From the NCBI RefSeq assembly GCF_009646115.1, contig NZ_CP045721.1, positions 248,001 to 312,000 on the forward strand: 64,000 nucleotides of DNA. The letters are read 5' to 3'. The stretch comes from Pantoea eucalypti (GTDB lineage: Bacteria; Pseudomonadota; Gammaproteobacteria; Enterobacterales; Enterobacteriaceae). The position numbers and the translations under genes were made by a program. Positions 43,451 through 52,921 of this stretch are shown piece by piece. Under the pieces are notes generated by a model. The model had not been told where the DNA came from, did no database searches, and saw nothing but the letters and a program-made list of their open reading frames with translations. Numbering within the stretch: position 1 is the first letter of the stretch; the number at the start of each line of letters is the position of its first letter.

Positions 43451-44713
43451 TTACCACCAGGCTTCGACCTGTACGCCGAAGTTCCAGGTGTTGTTACTGG
43501 TGTTGTCTTTGAAGCTGTGTCCGTCTTCTGAATCATTCAGGTAAGAAGCAAACAGACGTAGCTCCGGACGAGACATAAATTCGGGACCGGCTGCCAGACC
43601 CAGCGCCAGCGTATATTTCTGTCCCGCCGCTTTATAGTCGCTGCCCACTTTATTCTCATCTTTCTGCCAGAAACTGCCGACTTCGCCGATACCACGGACA
43701 TACTGTGTGAACTGATACTGTCCACGCCCCACCAGCGACAGCAGCGTACTTTTGCTGGTCTGCGCGGTGATATCATCGGCTGAGCCCCAGGTGAAGACCT
43801 GATTCAGGGAGAATTTATCGGTTATCGGCAGCAGGCCGGTATTGATCACGCGATAGCCGGTGGCATTGCTGGTATCGTTCCACATGTCATACCAGCCGCC
43901 GCCCTGCGAGATCATGTTTTGTGCCAGGCCTTTGTTGGCATACTGGAACACCAGTTTCTGATAGCCACCCCACATATCCTGACTGATCTCACTGGTGAGC
44001 ATAACGCCGTTATCCGCGTCATACAGGCCACCATATTCTTTCTGTTTGTTCGTGGTGTTCGGCATGGCGTAGTCAACACCAAACTCGGTCCAGGCACCGC
44101 TCCAGGGTTTCCAGCCGGCATAGCGAAGGTCGAGGTAGTTAATGTTGACGTCGTTATCGCCATCCACGCGGTAATCCACATCATTGGCGTCGCCACGAAT
44201 CCACGCAAACGAGATAGCGCCCGGACCCAGGGTGTAGTTTTCGATACCGGCACCTGAACCAGAAATATTCCAGTATTTGGTATCAATGATGTGCAGATCG
44301 TGACGCTGGTAGTAGCGTTTGCCGCCCCAGATCACGGCATCTTTGTCTCCCGGCACCAGTCCTTTTATCTGCAGGTTCAGCTGACGCAAACCAAACTGCG
44401 CATCATCGCCGAAGGTGGTTTCGTTATCGTTTGAGCCGTCGGAGAACATGCTGACCATGGTGTCGACATAGAAACTCACGTTGTCCTTTTTGTAGACCTC
44501 GCTGCCCAGCTCAACCTCGCCATAGGTGTCGGCTTCGTTGCCAAGACGGCCAACCTTGTTTTTTTGATACTCTTCAATACCGCCATCCTGCGATACGCCC
44601 ACGCCACCACGCAGATAGCCATGGAAATCAATGTTGTCGATAGCGGCATAGAGTGTCGGGGAGGTCAGGGCCGCAGCAAGCGCCACAGCAGCAGTACGTA
44701 ACCTTGTTTCCAT
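43451..44713 (-). CDS. ganL: Maltoporin-like outer-membrane porin (GanL-like)
   Basis: 420 residues from METRLRTAAVALAAALTSPTLYA, a signal peptide; GAGGA precedes this start. LamB-type barrel signs: DFHGYLRGGVGVSQDGG at the N-terminus, alternating aromatic strands (GGKRYYQRHDLHIIDTKYWNISGSGAGIE, with the conserved R-H-D of maltoporins) and a final strand ending NTWNFGVQVEAWW with terminal Trp. It should pass galacto-oligosaccharides through the outer membrane. Divergent from ganR. Confidence 0.87.
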   Translation of the reverse strand: METRLRTAAVALAAALTSPTLYAAIDNIDFHGYLRGGVGVSQDGGIEEYQKNKVGRLGNEADTYGEVELGSEVYKKDNVSFYVDTMVSMFSDGSNDNETTFGDDAQFGLRQLNLQIKGLVPGDKDAVIWGGKRYYQRHDLHIIDTKYWNISGSGAGIENYTLGPGAISFAWIRGDANDVDYRVDGDNDVNINYLDLRYAGWKPWSGAWTEFGVDYAMPNTTNKQKEYGGLYDADNGVMLTSEISQDMWGGYQKLVFQYANKGLAQNMISQGGGWYDMWNDTSNATGYRVINTGLLPITDKFSLNQVFTWGSADDITAQTSKSTLLSLVGRGQYQFTQYVRGIGEVGSFWQKDENKVGSDYKAAGQKYTLALGLAAGPEFMSRPELRLFASYLNDSEDGHSFKDNTSNNTWNFGVQVEAWW

Positions 44714-44979
44714 GTTATCCTCAATTATTATTTGTAATACGTTCACATCACAGCGGCAGTAAACGTCTTTTGTCAGATGAGTGACAAATAAAATCGCGAT
44801 AATGTGTGACGTACTGCAAATAAAGCGGCGCTATTTGTAACGATTAGTGAATTGGATCACCAAATTTTACTATGTGAAGGTATTACTTTTGCTTTTTATT
44901 CCCGCAATGTGACTGCGGCAGCCTGGCTGTCACTGCAGCTGTGATACCATGCCGACTTCGGTCATCAGGGATGCGAATT
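44714..44979. promoter_or_regulatory. Divergent control region ganL / ganR with CRP-like site
   Basis: TAGTGA-ATTGGA-TCACCA at 44845-44862 resembles a CRP site (TGTGA-N6-TCACA). A palindrome TTTGTCA-N7-TGACAAA at 44768-44788 is a candidate operator for the LacI-type regulator, and AATGTGTGACGTA at 44801-44813 recurs with one change upstream of ganK. This fits carbon-catabolite control plus specific repression. Confidence 0.55.
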
Positions 44980-46050
44980 ATGAAATCAAAAAATGCCACC
45001 TTAGAGGATGTCGCCCGTCATGCTGGCGTGTCGTATCAGACGGTTTCACGGGTTTTGAATAAGTCGGCAAATGTCTCGGAATCAACGCGGCGCAAGGTGG
45101 AGCACTCCATTGAGACCCTGCGTTACGTGCCTAACAGACTGGCGCAGCAGCTGGTGGGTAAGCAGAGCACCACGCTTGGTCTGGTGACAACATCGCTCGC
45201 CCTGCATGCGCCTTCTCAGGTGGCCGCCGCCGTTAAACGTTATGCAAATGCTGCGGACTATCAGGTACTGATTGCGATGATTGATGAGAACGTCAACCAA
45301 AGCCTGCAGGACTGTATCAATGAACTGAAGTCTCAGCGGGTGGATAAAGTCATTATCAACGTCCCGCTGGAGAGTGCTGACGCAGAACAGGTCGTGGAGG
45401 AGAATCAGGACATACTCTGTCTGTTCCTGGATGTTGATCCCTACAGTTCGGTGTTTAACGTTTCGTTTAACCCGGCTGACGGCACTCGCGCCAGCGTCAA
45501 ATATTTGTATGAGCAGGGGCATCGCGAATTCGCGCTGCTGGCCGGGCCTGAGCAGTCGGTCTCTGCCAATCTGCGGTTGAAGAGCTGGCTGGATACGCTG
45601 GAAAGTTATCGTCTGAAGCCGGTCAGTGTCAGCCACGGCAATTGGGATGCGCAGAGTGGTTATAACGGTGTATTGCAACTGTTGCGGGAAGCGCCGGAAT
45701 TCAGCGCGCTGCTCGTGGGCAATGACCAGATGGCGCTGGGTGTGCTGAGCGCACTGCATCAGCGCGGCGTGGCGGTGCCGGGGCAAATTTCGGTGATTGG
45801 CTACGACGACACCTATGAAAGCGCCTTCTTCCATCCGGCGTTAACCACGGTATCGCTGGATCTGGATTTACAGGGTAAAGAAGCGGTGTCGCGTCTGTTG
45901 TTAGCCAGTGAAGAGGATGATCAGCGTTCCTCTTCCATTCTGCCAGCAAAACTGGTGGTGCGCAGTTCAACCGGTAGCGCCGGGCAGCAGCAGCGGGATT
46001 TAAAGCAGATTGCCGAACAGTTGCGGCTGATCGCCAGCCGGCTTGAGTAA
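44980..46050 (+). CDS. ganR: LacI-family repressor (GanR-like)
   Basis: 356 residues from MKSKNATLEDVARHAGVSYQTVSRVLN, with AGGGA about 10 bases upstream. The recognition helix SYQTVSRV is identical to that of E. coli LacI, and PNRLAQQLVGKQS matches the hinge region. The core includes SLALHAPSQV, LFLDVD, GNDQMALG and GYDDT as in LacI. The C-terminal DLKQIAEQLRLIASRLE is a leucine-heptad helix like LacI's tetramerisation helix. It probably represses ganL, ganK and ganEFG until a galacto-oligosaccharide binds. Confidence 0.88.
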   Translation: MKSKNATLEDVARHAGVSYQTVSRVLNKSANVSESTRRKVEHSIETLRYVPNRLAQQLVGKQSTTLGLVTTSLALHAPSQVAAAVKRYANAADYQVLIAMIDENVNQSLQDCINELKSQRVDKVIINVPLESADAEQVVEENQDILCLFLDVDPYSSVFNVSFNPADGTRASVKYLYEQGHREFALLAGPEQSVSANLRLKSWLDTLESYRLKPVSVSHGNWDAQSGYNGVLQLLREAPEFSALLVGNDQMALGVLSALHQRGVAVPGQISVIGYDDTYESAFFHPALTTVSLDLDLQGKEAVSRLLLASEEDDQRSSSILPAKLVVRSSTGSAGQQQRDLKQIAEQLRLIASRLE

Positions 46051-46234
46051 CCCGACAATTCCTGAAGATAAAAAAGCACAAGAACGCACCGCTGCTATGC
46101 TCAGATCAGGATAATTATTCTGAATGTCGGACAGATTGCCCGATTATCTGATGCTGTCGTGACGTGCATTCTGATTCGCGCTAAGGCACTCCGATACATT
46201 CAGCCCGATTTCATTGGCTTCAGGGAGTGACATT

Positions 46235-46561
46235 ATGCTGTGGCTCGAACAGGGACTTTACCTTCGGATTGAGGAGTTAGCGCATGGCCCCAGGCCGCTG
46301 CCGCTTTCGAGTGGTTTTACGCCCCAGACGGCTTATCGGGCGCTGGGCTGTTTTAACCCCTCCGAAACTTCAGATGCTTACTACATTCTTTCAAATGACC
46401 GCGATGAAATATGGTTTATCTGTAATCGTCATCTGAGAACCGTTTTTCTTGATGCCAGTAACACCGCATTTCGGGTAAAGATGCAGGAGCCAGCAGAGAG
46501 TCTGCCGGTGCCCTCCGCCGCGCCCGAGGGTCATAATATCTCTTTTGAGCGCTCAGTCTGA
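46235..46561 (+). CDS. Small hypothetical protein
   Basis: 108 residues from MLWLEQGLYLRIEELAHG; AGGGAGTG eight bases upstream supports this start over 46214. Nothing in it matches a family I know: soluble, aromatic-rich middle (SDAYYILSNDRDEIWFICNRHLRTVFL), Pro-rich tail. A terminator follows. Monocistronic. Confidence 0.6.
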   Translation: MLWLEQGLYLRIEELAHGPRPLPLSSGFTPQTAYRALGCFNPSETSDAYYILSNDRDEIWFICNRHLRTVFLDASNTAFRVKMQEPAESLPVPSAAPEGHNISFERSV

Positions 46562-46601
46562 TTTCGCTGTCTGCGAACCATGACGCACCAGAAATATAAA
46601 A

Positions 46602-46676
46602 GCCGCCATTGCTGGCGGCCCTGATGACATCTGTAAAAGCGTGACCTGTAAGTCTAAGGGTCGCGCTTTTTAATTT
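46602..46676 (+). terminator. Hairpin and terminator after the small hypothetical gene
   Basis: GCCGCC-ATTGCT-GGCGGC (46602-46619), then AGCGTGACC / GGTCGCGCT (46638-46667) followed by TTTTTAATTTT. The second overlaps the 3' end of the convergent membrane-protein gene and may serve both. Confidence 0.68.
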
Positions 46677-47443
46677 TCGGTTGCCGTCTTTATCGCCGGT
46701 CGCTGTGGCAGTACGACCATACAGGTGATAATGATCAGTGCCAGCGTCAGCGAGGCACCGTATCGACTCAGCGCCAGTCCACCTGCGGCAAGGGGTTTAT
46801 CCAGAAAGTCGCCGACAACGGCACCTAAAGGTCGGGTCAGAATAAAGGCTGCCCAGAAAAGCGCTGTGCGGGAAAGTGACGTAAAGCGACTGGCAGCCCA
46901 GATAATAGCAAGTGCCCCAACAAACAGCAGGATCCCGCCATCGTAACCCAACCCTTCGGTGTCTGCCGTCCAGTCACCCAATGCTGTGCCCAGTGTTTGT
47001 GAGAACATAATGGTGACCCAGTAAAAACACTCCGTGACCCCATTGTTGACTGAGCTTACTGCGACTGTGCCGCAGGTGATTTTCCACAGGAACAGAGAGA
47101 GAACCAGTAGTGTGCTCAGTAGCAGCGTGCCCCCTGGATAGCCAATGTTAAGCGAGCGATCGGCAAAGTCTGCCATCGTCGTGCCAACTGTGGTTGTGGC
47201 GACCACGGTGAACCAGTAAATCCATTTATTGAAGTTGTGACGGTTAATCTGCACCACCACCGCGACCAGGAAGATGATGGCAAATATCAGTGTCCCGGTC
47301 AGATAACCCAGATTCATCGACATGGTCACTGCATCACCACCGGTTTCACCCAGGGTTGTCGCTGCAATTTTGATTAACCAGAAAGCCGCGGTGACGGCCG
47401 GAACTTTGCTTAGGGAGTGAGAGGCTGTGTTGTTATTTTGCAT
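46670..47443 (-). CDS. Four-repeat membrane protein (COG4705 type)
   Basis: 257 residues, about eight membrane helices in four internal repeats: KIAATTLGETGGDAVTMSMN (residues 26-45), VVATTTVGTTMADFADRSLN (about 86-105), TIMFSQTLGTALGDWTADTE and FILTRPLGAVVGDFLDKPLA. Each unit carries a G-x-x-x-[AG]-D core followed by a hydrophobic pair. GGAG precedes the ATG. No function is established for these proteins, although acidic residues buried in repeats suggest an ion or proton-coupled role. Convergent with the gene at 46235. Confidence 0.75.
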   Translation of the reverse strand: MQNNNTASHSLSKVPAVTAAFWLIKIAATTLGETGGDAVTMSMNLGYLTGTLIFAIIFLVAVVVQINRHNFNKWIYWFTVVATTTVGTTMADFADRSLNIGYPGGTLLLSTLLVLSLFLWKITCGTVAVSSVNNGVTECFYWVTIMFSQTLGTALGDWTADTEGLGYDGGILLFVGALAIIWAASRFTSLSRTALFWAAFILTRPLGAVVGDFLDKPLAAGGLALSRYGASLTLALIIITCMVVLPQRPAIKTATEN

Positions 47444-48209
47444 GAGGTCGTGCTCCGGAAAAGCCCAACATGGGCTAATATCGCAGCGATTCTATGAGAT
47501 TAATCTTAAGAAAATGTTAAGCTGAAGGAATGAAAAAGATTTCCCTAACAGGATTTTTAACGTGGCGTGAATCGGGAAGGGCGTTTTGAAATGAGACCTG
47601 AATTTCAGATGAAGTGCCCACATCACAATGTAATCACATGTTATTTTTTATCCGGACGGAAAGCTGGTTTTCGTGACTGGATGCGGGTAGTCAGACAGGC
47701 GCAAATAAAACTCTCTGACAAACATCCATCTATAAGCAATAAAATTAAAGAATCACAGCGCGCCAGCACAGTGTCTCAGATTACCGTCAATCTCCTGTTG
47801 TGAATGCCGTAAGGGCCAGCCAGAGTGACTAATCCCTGTTACAGGAGGAAAGGAACGGTGCTGGCGGCGTAAAGGTTTTCAGATAAGCTGACCTCCAGCG
47901 TTTCAGTCCCTGATATATCAGGGATGTGACTAAAGATTCTGTCCCGATGCGCCGATATACTCAGGCTGATACTTCTGACACTGCATACTGTCATGGACGT
48001 TTTCGCAGACTCATAGGGAAAGGGTGACTCAAAAACGGTAGCCGCAGTGGCGCCGGTTTAAGCCAGTGTTTATGGCGGGTATTTTTGCAATGATAAACCT
48101 GTTCACAGGCCTGTTTTAGATGCAGGCGGGGACTTACGGTTATAATCAGGTGTGTAGCGACGAGTATTGCGCACAGTTAATATCGTCAGCAACATCGGAG
48201 TCGGCCACC
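47444..48209. other. Gap of 766 bases, no supported gene
   Basis: A GTG-started frame at 47567-47803 (78 residues, no family) lacks a convincing ribosome site and is not called. A sigma-28-like element lies at 47931-47958. The last 250 bases would be leader of the diguanylate cyclase. Confidence 0.5.
47931..47958 (+). promoter_or_regulatory. Weak sigma-28-like promoter before the diguanylate cyclase
   Basis: TAAA, 16 bases, GCCGATAT. The -10 differs from GCCGATAA only in the last base, but the spacer is one base longer than the normal 15, and the start codon is 250 bases away. Confidence 0.35.
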
Positions 48210-49457
48210 ATGAACACAATGATCAAACCCTCTTTTACCGCTGTTTGGTCTACTGACGCCCAGGGTATCTGCATTACCAGTCAGGCAAGCCCGGCGGGTA
48301 TGATGCCTGAACTGAAAGGCGTGACGCTGAGTTCATGGCTGAGGCTGGCGCAGGCTGACGACGATGCGAAAGTTGCGCAGAAACTGACTGCAGCGCTGGA
48401 AGAACTCACGCCTTTTCATATCGAAGTGCCTATTCACTGTCTGGACGGTAAGACGCGCCGTGTCCTCTTGTCTGGTCTGCCGGATTCCCTGCCAGGGCGA
48501 TCTCATTTGCAATATAACGGCTTCATTCTTGATGTCACCGGACAGCGTAAAGCGCTGGAGGATGCGCTGCGCACGGCGGCAGAATATCGTCTGTTGATTG
48601 AAAACAGCACCGATCTTATTGCCCATTGCGATGCGGAAGGCCGCTACGTGTCGATCTCACCTTCTTATAGCGAAATGATTGGTTGGACCGCCGAAGAGGT
48701 GGTGGGCAGGTTAGTACTGGATTTTCTGCATCCCGACGATCATGACGCTGCCACTGAAACACTCTCATGCATCTTTAGCGGGGGAGTATGGCCGGATGTG
48801 GTGGAAGTGCGCAAACTGCATCGTGACGGTCACTACATCAATCTGGGCACCAAAGCCTGTGGCGTCACCAATCCTAATACGGGAAAAAACATTGGTGCCG
48901 TACTGGTGTCGCGCGACATCACGCGAGACAAAGAGCGGATGCGTGATCTTGAGAAGCTGGCGACCCTGGACACGCTGACCGGCCTGCATAACCGTGCCTG
49001 GATCATTGAGAAAGTGGGCGGCATGCTGTCTCAGGTGGAGGATCAGGCCTACACCACAGTGATGTTTATTGATCTTAACGGCTTTAAGGCGGTAAATGAT
49101 CTGATGGGGCACGCGACGGGCGATGCGCTATTGCAACAGGTGAGTCAACGGCTGCAACGCTGCATGCGTCCCGGAGATTCCGTAGCGCGACTGGGCGGCG
49201 ATGAGTTTGTCGTGGCAGCAAAGTGTCATAATCGCGAAACCGCATCTGCTATTGCTCAGCGTATTATTGACAGTCTTCAGGCGCCATTTGCTATTAATAA
49301 TATGGATGTGCGCATCGGCGCAGCGATCGGTATCAGTCTTGCCCGCTTCGGCACGGTATCGGCCAAAATGTTATTCGAAAATGCGGATAAGGCGATGTAT
49401 CAGGCCAAAGCACGGCGTGATGGTTCTTACCAGTTTTTTGAGTCAGCAGCGCCTTAG
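48210..49457 (+). CDS. PAS-GGDEF diguanylate cyclase
   Basis: 415 residues from MNTMIKPSFTAVWST (CGGAG upstream; an ATG at 48120 lacks support). Two PAS regions: a weak one at about 10-115 and a clear one (YRLLIENSTDLIAHCDAEGRYVSISPSYSEMIGWTAEEVVGR, about 130-250), followed by a short coil and the GGDEF domain. Active-site GGDEF is at 329-333, the metal Asp is in MFIDLNGFKAVND, and the inhibitory I-site RPGD is 9 residues before GGDEF. It should make cyclic di-GMP and be product-inhibited. No transmembrane helix or EAL domain. Confidence 0.9.
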   Translation: MNTMIKPSFTAVWSTDAQGICITSQASPAGMMPELKGVTLSSWLRLAQADDDAKVAQKLTAALEELTPFHIEVPIHCLDGKTRRVLLSGLPDSLPGRSHLQYNGFILDVTGQRKALEDALRTAAEYRLLIENSTDLIAHCDAEGRYVSISPSYSEMIGWTAEEVVGRLVLDFLHPDDHDAATETLSCIFSGGVWPDVVEVRKLHRDGHYINLGTKACGVTNPNTGKNIGAVLVSRDITRDKERMRDLEKLATLDTLTGLHNRAWIIEKVGGMLSQVEDQAYTTVMFIDLNGFKAVNDLMGHATGDALLQQVSQRLQRCMRPGDSVARLGGDEFVVAAKCHNRETASAIAQRIIDSLQAPFAINNMDVRIGAAIGISLARFGTVSAKMLFENADKAMYQAKARRDGSYQFFESAAP

Positions 49458-49851
49458 CCAATCATCAAGCTGGCGGGAAACGCTCTCTGAATTCTCCATT
49501 TCTCCTGCTCCGGCGAACAATCAGCTTACGGTGTCATCACAGTGGTCATAACGCCGTCAAGCCTGGCTGATTAATCCCATTCCTGTCAGACACTATGCCC
49601 GTCCTGTTATCCGGGAGAAGGCCAGATCGATATCATGCCCGTCGTGTGCCATCGAATCTGCCTGCCGGATTCGCCTGACGGGTATGCTGCCGTGAACGGC
49701 TTTCATTGAAGCTATACACTCCTCCTTTTCCAGCCACTCTTCTCAACGGTGTAATAATCAAGCTTTTAGCCGTGAATGTTTCCAGGTTATTTCATTTTCC
49801 TGTCATTTTCATTCTTCACGCTGTGCGTTTTCCTTCATGGATTTTAGAAAT
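49458..49851. other. Gap of 394 bases, nothing recognised
   Basis: No coding frame with support. It should hold the promoter of the secreted esterase-like gene. Confidence 0.5.
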
Positions 49852-51210
49852 ATGAAAATAAAAGCGATATCTCTGGTTACCAGTTGTGTGCTCTCTTTAT
49901 CCACATTCGCGGCGCAGCCGCAGGTGGAACGCTACATCGTCAGTTTTCCGGAAGGAACGCGTGTCAGTTACAACGGCGCGTTCGCCAGTGCATTTCCTCA
50001 GGGGTTGCCAGTGGGCATTGGCTCAGGTTTGTTATTTACAGGCAAGGAAGGGGATGCGCTGACATTTGAAACGGTCACCGATCGCGGGCCGAATGCTGAT
50101 TCGCCTGATGTGGGTAAGAAAGAGTCAAAAATCTTTGTCACGCCAGACTTCGCGCCACTGCTGATGAGAATTCGGGTTCAGAACGGCAAAGCTCAGGCCA
50201 CGGATGCCCGACCGTTGCATGACAATAAAGGCAGTATTAATGGATTGCCGTTACAGAATGACGTCATCGGGTCAACTAATGAAATCGCGCTAAGTGATAC
50301 GTTGAAAGTGCTGCATGGCGATAATCGCGGTCTGGATACAGAAGGCATTACGCCCGATGGAAAGGGCGGGTATTGGCTCTGTGATGAATATGGCCCGTTC
50401 CTGATTAACGTTGATGAGCGTGGCACTATTCTGGCCATTCACGGACCGCAGGCCGCAGAGGGAGAGAAAGCTCTGGCGGGTGGTCTGCCGAATATTCTCA
50501 AATGGCGTCAGCCAAATCGCGGCTTTGAAGGGATCACCCGCATGCCGGATGGGCGCATCATCGCCGCAGTACAAAGCACGCTGGATATTGACGGTAAAAG
50601 TAAAAAGCAGGCGCGATTTACGCGTCTGGTGAGCTTTGATCCGGCGACCGGGAAAACCGCGATGTATGGCTACCCCATCGACAGTGGGGTTTACAGTAAA
50701 AACAGTGACGCAAAAATTGGCGATATTGTGGCGATAGACAATCAGCATATCCTGTTGATTGAGCAAGGCAGCGACAAAAACGACACAATGCGCAACCTTA
50801 TCTACAAGGTCGATCTCAGCCCGGCTACCGATCTTACAGCCTTTGATAAGCCGGGCGACTATCCGGAATTTAATGACGAGAAAGCGCTGGCGCAGCGCGG
50901 TATTAAGCTGGCCGATAAAACCCTGGTGGCCGATTTACGTCAACTCGGCTGGCAGCAGGAGAAGGCTGAAGGACTGGCGCTTATCGACAGGAAAACGCTC
51001 GCGATCGCCAATGACAATGACTTCGGCGTGAAAGCGGTCATGCAAAATCCGGTTAAAGGTAAGAAGCGTAAAGATTATCAGGTGACCGGGCAGGGGACGC
51101 TCACGATTGATGATAAGCCCGTGGCAACGACCATTGGCCTGAAACCCTTAGAGAAACCTGAATCGGACAGCGAGTTGTGGATTATTACGCTGGCAGAGCC
51201 GCTGCAATAA
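49852..51210 (+). CDS. Secreted esterase-like phytase-family protein
   Basis: 452 residues from MKIKAISLVTSCVLSLSTFA, a signal peptide with cut before AQPQ. The mature part is a beta-propeller of the 'esterase-like activity of phytase' family: VGIGSGLLFTGKEGDALTFETVTDRGPNADS, DTEGITPDGKGGYWLCDEYGPFLINVD, NRGFEGITRMPDGRI and AEGLALIDRKTLAIANDNDFGV. The acidic and His positions of these blades bind Ca2+ in relatives. A phosphatase or phytase role in the periplasm is plausible but unproven. Hairpin at 51227-51251 follows. Confidence 0.8.
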   Translation: MKIKAISLVTSCVLSLSTFAAQPQVERYIVSFPEGTRVSYNGAFASAFPQGLPVGIGSGLLFTGKEGDALTFETVTDRGPNADSPDVGKKESKIFVTPDFAPLLMRIRVQNGKAQATDARPLHDNKGSINGLPLQNDVIGSTNEIALSDTLKVLHGDNRGLDTEGITPDGKGGYWLCDEYGPFLINVDERGTILAIHGPQAAEGEKALAGGLPNILKWRQPNRGFEGITRMPDGRIIAAVQSTLDIDGKSKKQARFTRLVSFDPATGKTAMYGYPIDSGVYSKNSDAKIGDIVAIDNQHILLIEQGSDKNDTMRNLIYKVDLSPATDLTAFDKPGDYPEFNDEKALAQRGIKLADKTLVADLRQLGWQQEKAEGLALIDRKTLAIANDNDFGVKAVMQNPVKGKKRKDYQVTGQGTLTIDDKPVATTIGLKPLEKPESDSELWIITLAEPLQ

Positions 51211-51226
51211 ACGCTTTGCTCACTCA

Positions 51227-51251
51227 GGGCTGCATGCCTTTAATGCAGCCC
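51227..51251. terminator. Hairpin between the convergent esterase and peroxidase genes
   Basis: GGGCTGCA-loop-TGCAGCCC, eight perfect pairs. T-tracts are short on both sides, so termination efficiency is uncertain. Confidence 0.5.
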
Positions 51252-51252
51252 C

Positions 51253-51729
51253 TTAAAGGGCAGCAATAATGGCGGCTTCCATTTTCCCGGGCGTGGTGGT
51301 TGGGGCAAATCGTTTGATCGGTTTGCCGTCGCGCCCGATAAGGAACTTAGTAAAGTTCCATTTAATACGCCCACCCAGCACGCCGGGCAATTCCTCTTTC
51401 AGGTACCGAAAAATCGGATGGGCTGCGGCGCCATTAACCTCTACCTTGCCGAACATCGGGAAACTCACACCATAGTTGATGTGGCATGTCTGCGCGATCT
51501 CGTCGGCTCCGCCGGGCTCCTGTTTACCGAACTGATTGCAGGGGAATCCCAGCACCACCAGTCCCTGAGCAGCATACTTTTTGTAGAGGTCTTCAAGACC
51601 TGCGTATTGGGGCGTGAATCCACAATGGCTGGCGGTATTCACCACCAGAACCACTTTGCCTGCGAAGTCGTTCATTGAGATAAGCTCACCATTGAGGCTG
51701 GCGGCCTTAAATTGATAAAAGGGAGACAT
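51253..51729 (-). CDS. Glutathione peroxidase
   Basis: 158 residues from [24 protein letters not shown] lies just upstream, whereas the 76 residues of the longer frame have no family match. Peroxidatic Cys36 in [12 protein letters not shown]; the conserved Gln in [15 protein letters not shown] and Trp-Asn in [11 protein letters not shown] complete the active-site set. Bacterial forms use Cys rather than Sec and often thioredoxin as donor. Reduces peroxides in the cytoplasm; located among other stress enzymes. Confidence 0.9.
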   Translation of the reverse strand: MSPFYQFKAASLNGELISMNDFAGKVVLVVNTASHCGFTPQYAGLEDLYKKYAAQGLVVLGFPCNQFGKQEPGGADEIAQTCHINYGVSFPMFGKVEVNGAAAHPIFRYLKEELPGVLGGRIKWNFTKFLIGRDGKPIKRFAPTTTPGKMEAAIIAAL

Positions 51730-51895
51730 GTCACCCTCCTCTGAGCAAAACCCGGTATGCGTTAACAGTAGCACAGCACGAACAGCGGAGGGAGATGGTG
51801 CCCGGCAGAGAGTGCGCTCACAGACCCGTAATCCTGATGCCAATCTCTGCCGCCAGCGTACAGAATGATCTTTCGCTCCCGATGAGAGTCGGGGG

Positions 51896-52921
51896 CTATT
51901 CCTGCTGAACCTTAACCACAACTTTACCTTTTGCACGCCCTTGTTGAAGCCAGTCAAGCGCCTCCTGAGTTTTGGTGAAAGGGAAAACTCTGTCGATCAC
52001 CGGCTTAATGTGTTCCGCTTCAATCAGGCTGGCTATATGGCTGAGCTGATTGCCATCGGGACGCACAAAATGAAAGGAATAATGCAGGCCACGTTTTTTT
52101 GTAAGCCGCACAATCTTACGGCTCATCAGGCTCAATATTAACCGCAGAACGATGTTCAGGTGTCTGGCTCGCGCGAAATCAGCGTCTAAAGGTCCAATCA
52201 GAGAGACTATTTTCCCACCGGGTTTTAGGATCTGCGTGGATTTCTCAATGGCATCCCCACGGAGCGTACCGAGAACAACATCATAATCCCTCAGCACCTG
52301 TTCGAACTCCTGTTTTTTATAGTCAACCACTTCATCTGCACCCAGCCGACTGACCCATTCCACATTAGCCGTACTGGTCGTCGTTCCTGTCTTTGCGCCA
52401 AGATGTTTCGCCAGTTGGATCGCAAAGCTGCCGATGCCTCCTGAACCTGCCGGAATGAAGACCTTCTGTCCCGCCTGCAGAGAGGTTCTCTCTGTGAATG
52501 CCTGCCATGACGTCAGACTCACCATCGGAAGCGAAGCCGCCTGAACGAAATCCAGATTCTTTGGCTTTATTGCGGCGTGACTTTCATGAACCCGCGCATA
52601 CTCGGCCAGAGAACCCGTACCGGTATCGAAAATGCTGGCGTAAACCTCATCACCCGGCTTAAAGCGCGTCACGCGACTCCCGGTTGCGACAACCACACCC
52701 GCCAGATCGCTGCCGAGCGTAGCGGGCAGCTTAAAATGCAAAACCGGCTTGAACGTTCCCGCAGGGATCATGTTATCGATGGGATTCAGACCTACGGCAT
52801 ACACCTTCACCAGAATGTCTTCATCGCCGTGAGAAGGATAATCGCTCTCTTCAAACCCCAGTTCAGGTGATTTTCCGTAGCGTTTAAACGTAAAAGCTTT
52901 CATCGTTCGGGTTTTCATCAT
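51896..52921 (-). CDS. NADP-dependent zinc-free alcohol dehydrogenase/quinone oxidoreductase
   Basis: 341 residues (or 335 from the ATG at 52903) of the medium-chain dehydrogenase family. GroES-like part [41 protein letters not shown] (about 14-54), then Rossmann G-x-G-G-I-G ([29 protein letters not shown], about 153-181). The zinc ligands of alcohol dehydrogenases are absent, so an enone or quinone reductase is expected. The start codon overlaps the stop of the SDR gene, so the two are coupled. Confidence 0.85.
   Translation of the reverse strand: MMKTRTMKAFTFKRYGKSPELGFEESDYPSHGDEDILVKVYAVGLNPIDNMIPAGTFKPVLHFKLPATLGSDLAGVVVATGSRVTRFKPGDEVYASIFDTGTGSLAEYARVHESHAAIKPKNLDFVQAASLPMVSLTSWQAFTERTSLQAGQKVFIPAGSGGIGSFAIQLAKHLGAKTGTTTSTANVEWVSRLGADEVVDYKKQEFEQVLRDYDVVLGTLRGDAIEKSTQILKPGGKIVSLIGPLDADFARARHLNIVLRLILSLMSRKIVRLTKKRGLHYSFHFVRPDGNQLSHIASLIEAEHIKPVIDRVFPFTKTQEALDWLQQGRAKGKVVVKVQQE

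Noticed and set aside
47567..47803. GTG-started 78-codon frame between the four-repeat membrane protein and the cyclase
   Set aside because: No clear ribosome site, no recognisable domain; chance frame is more likely.
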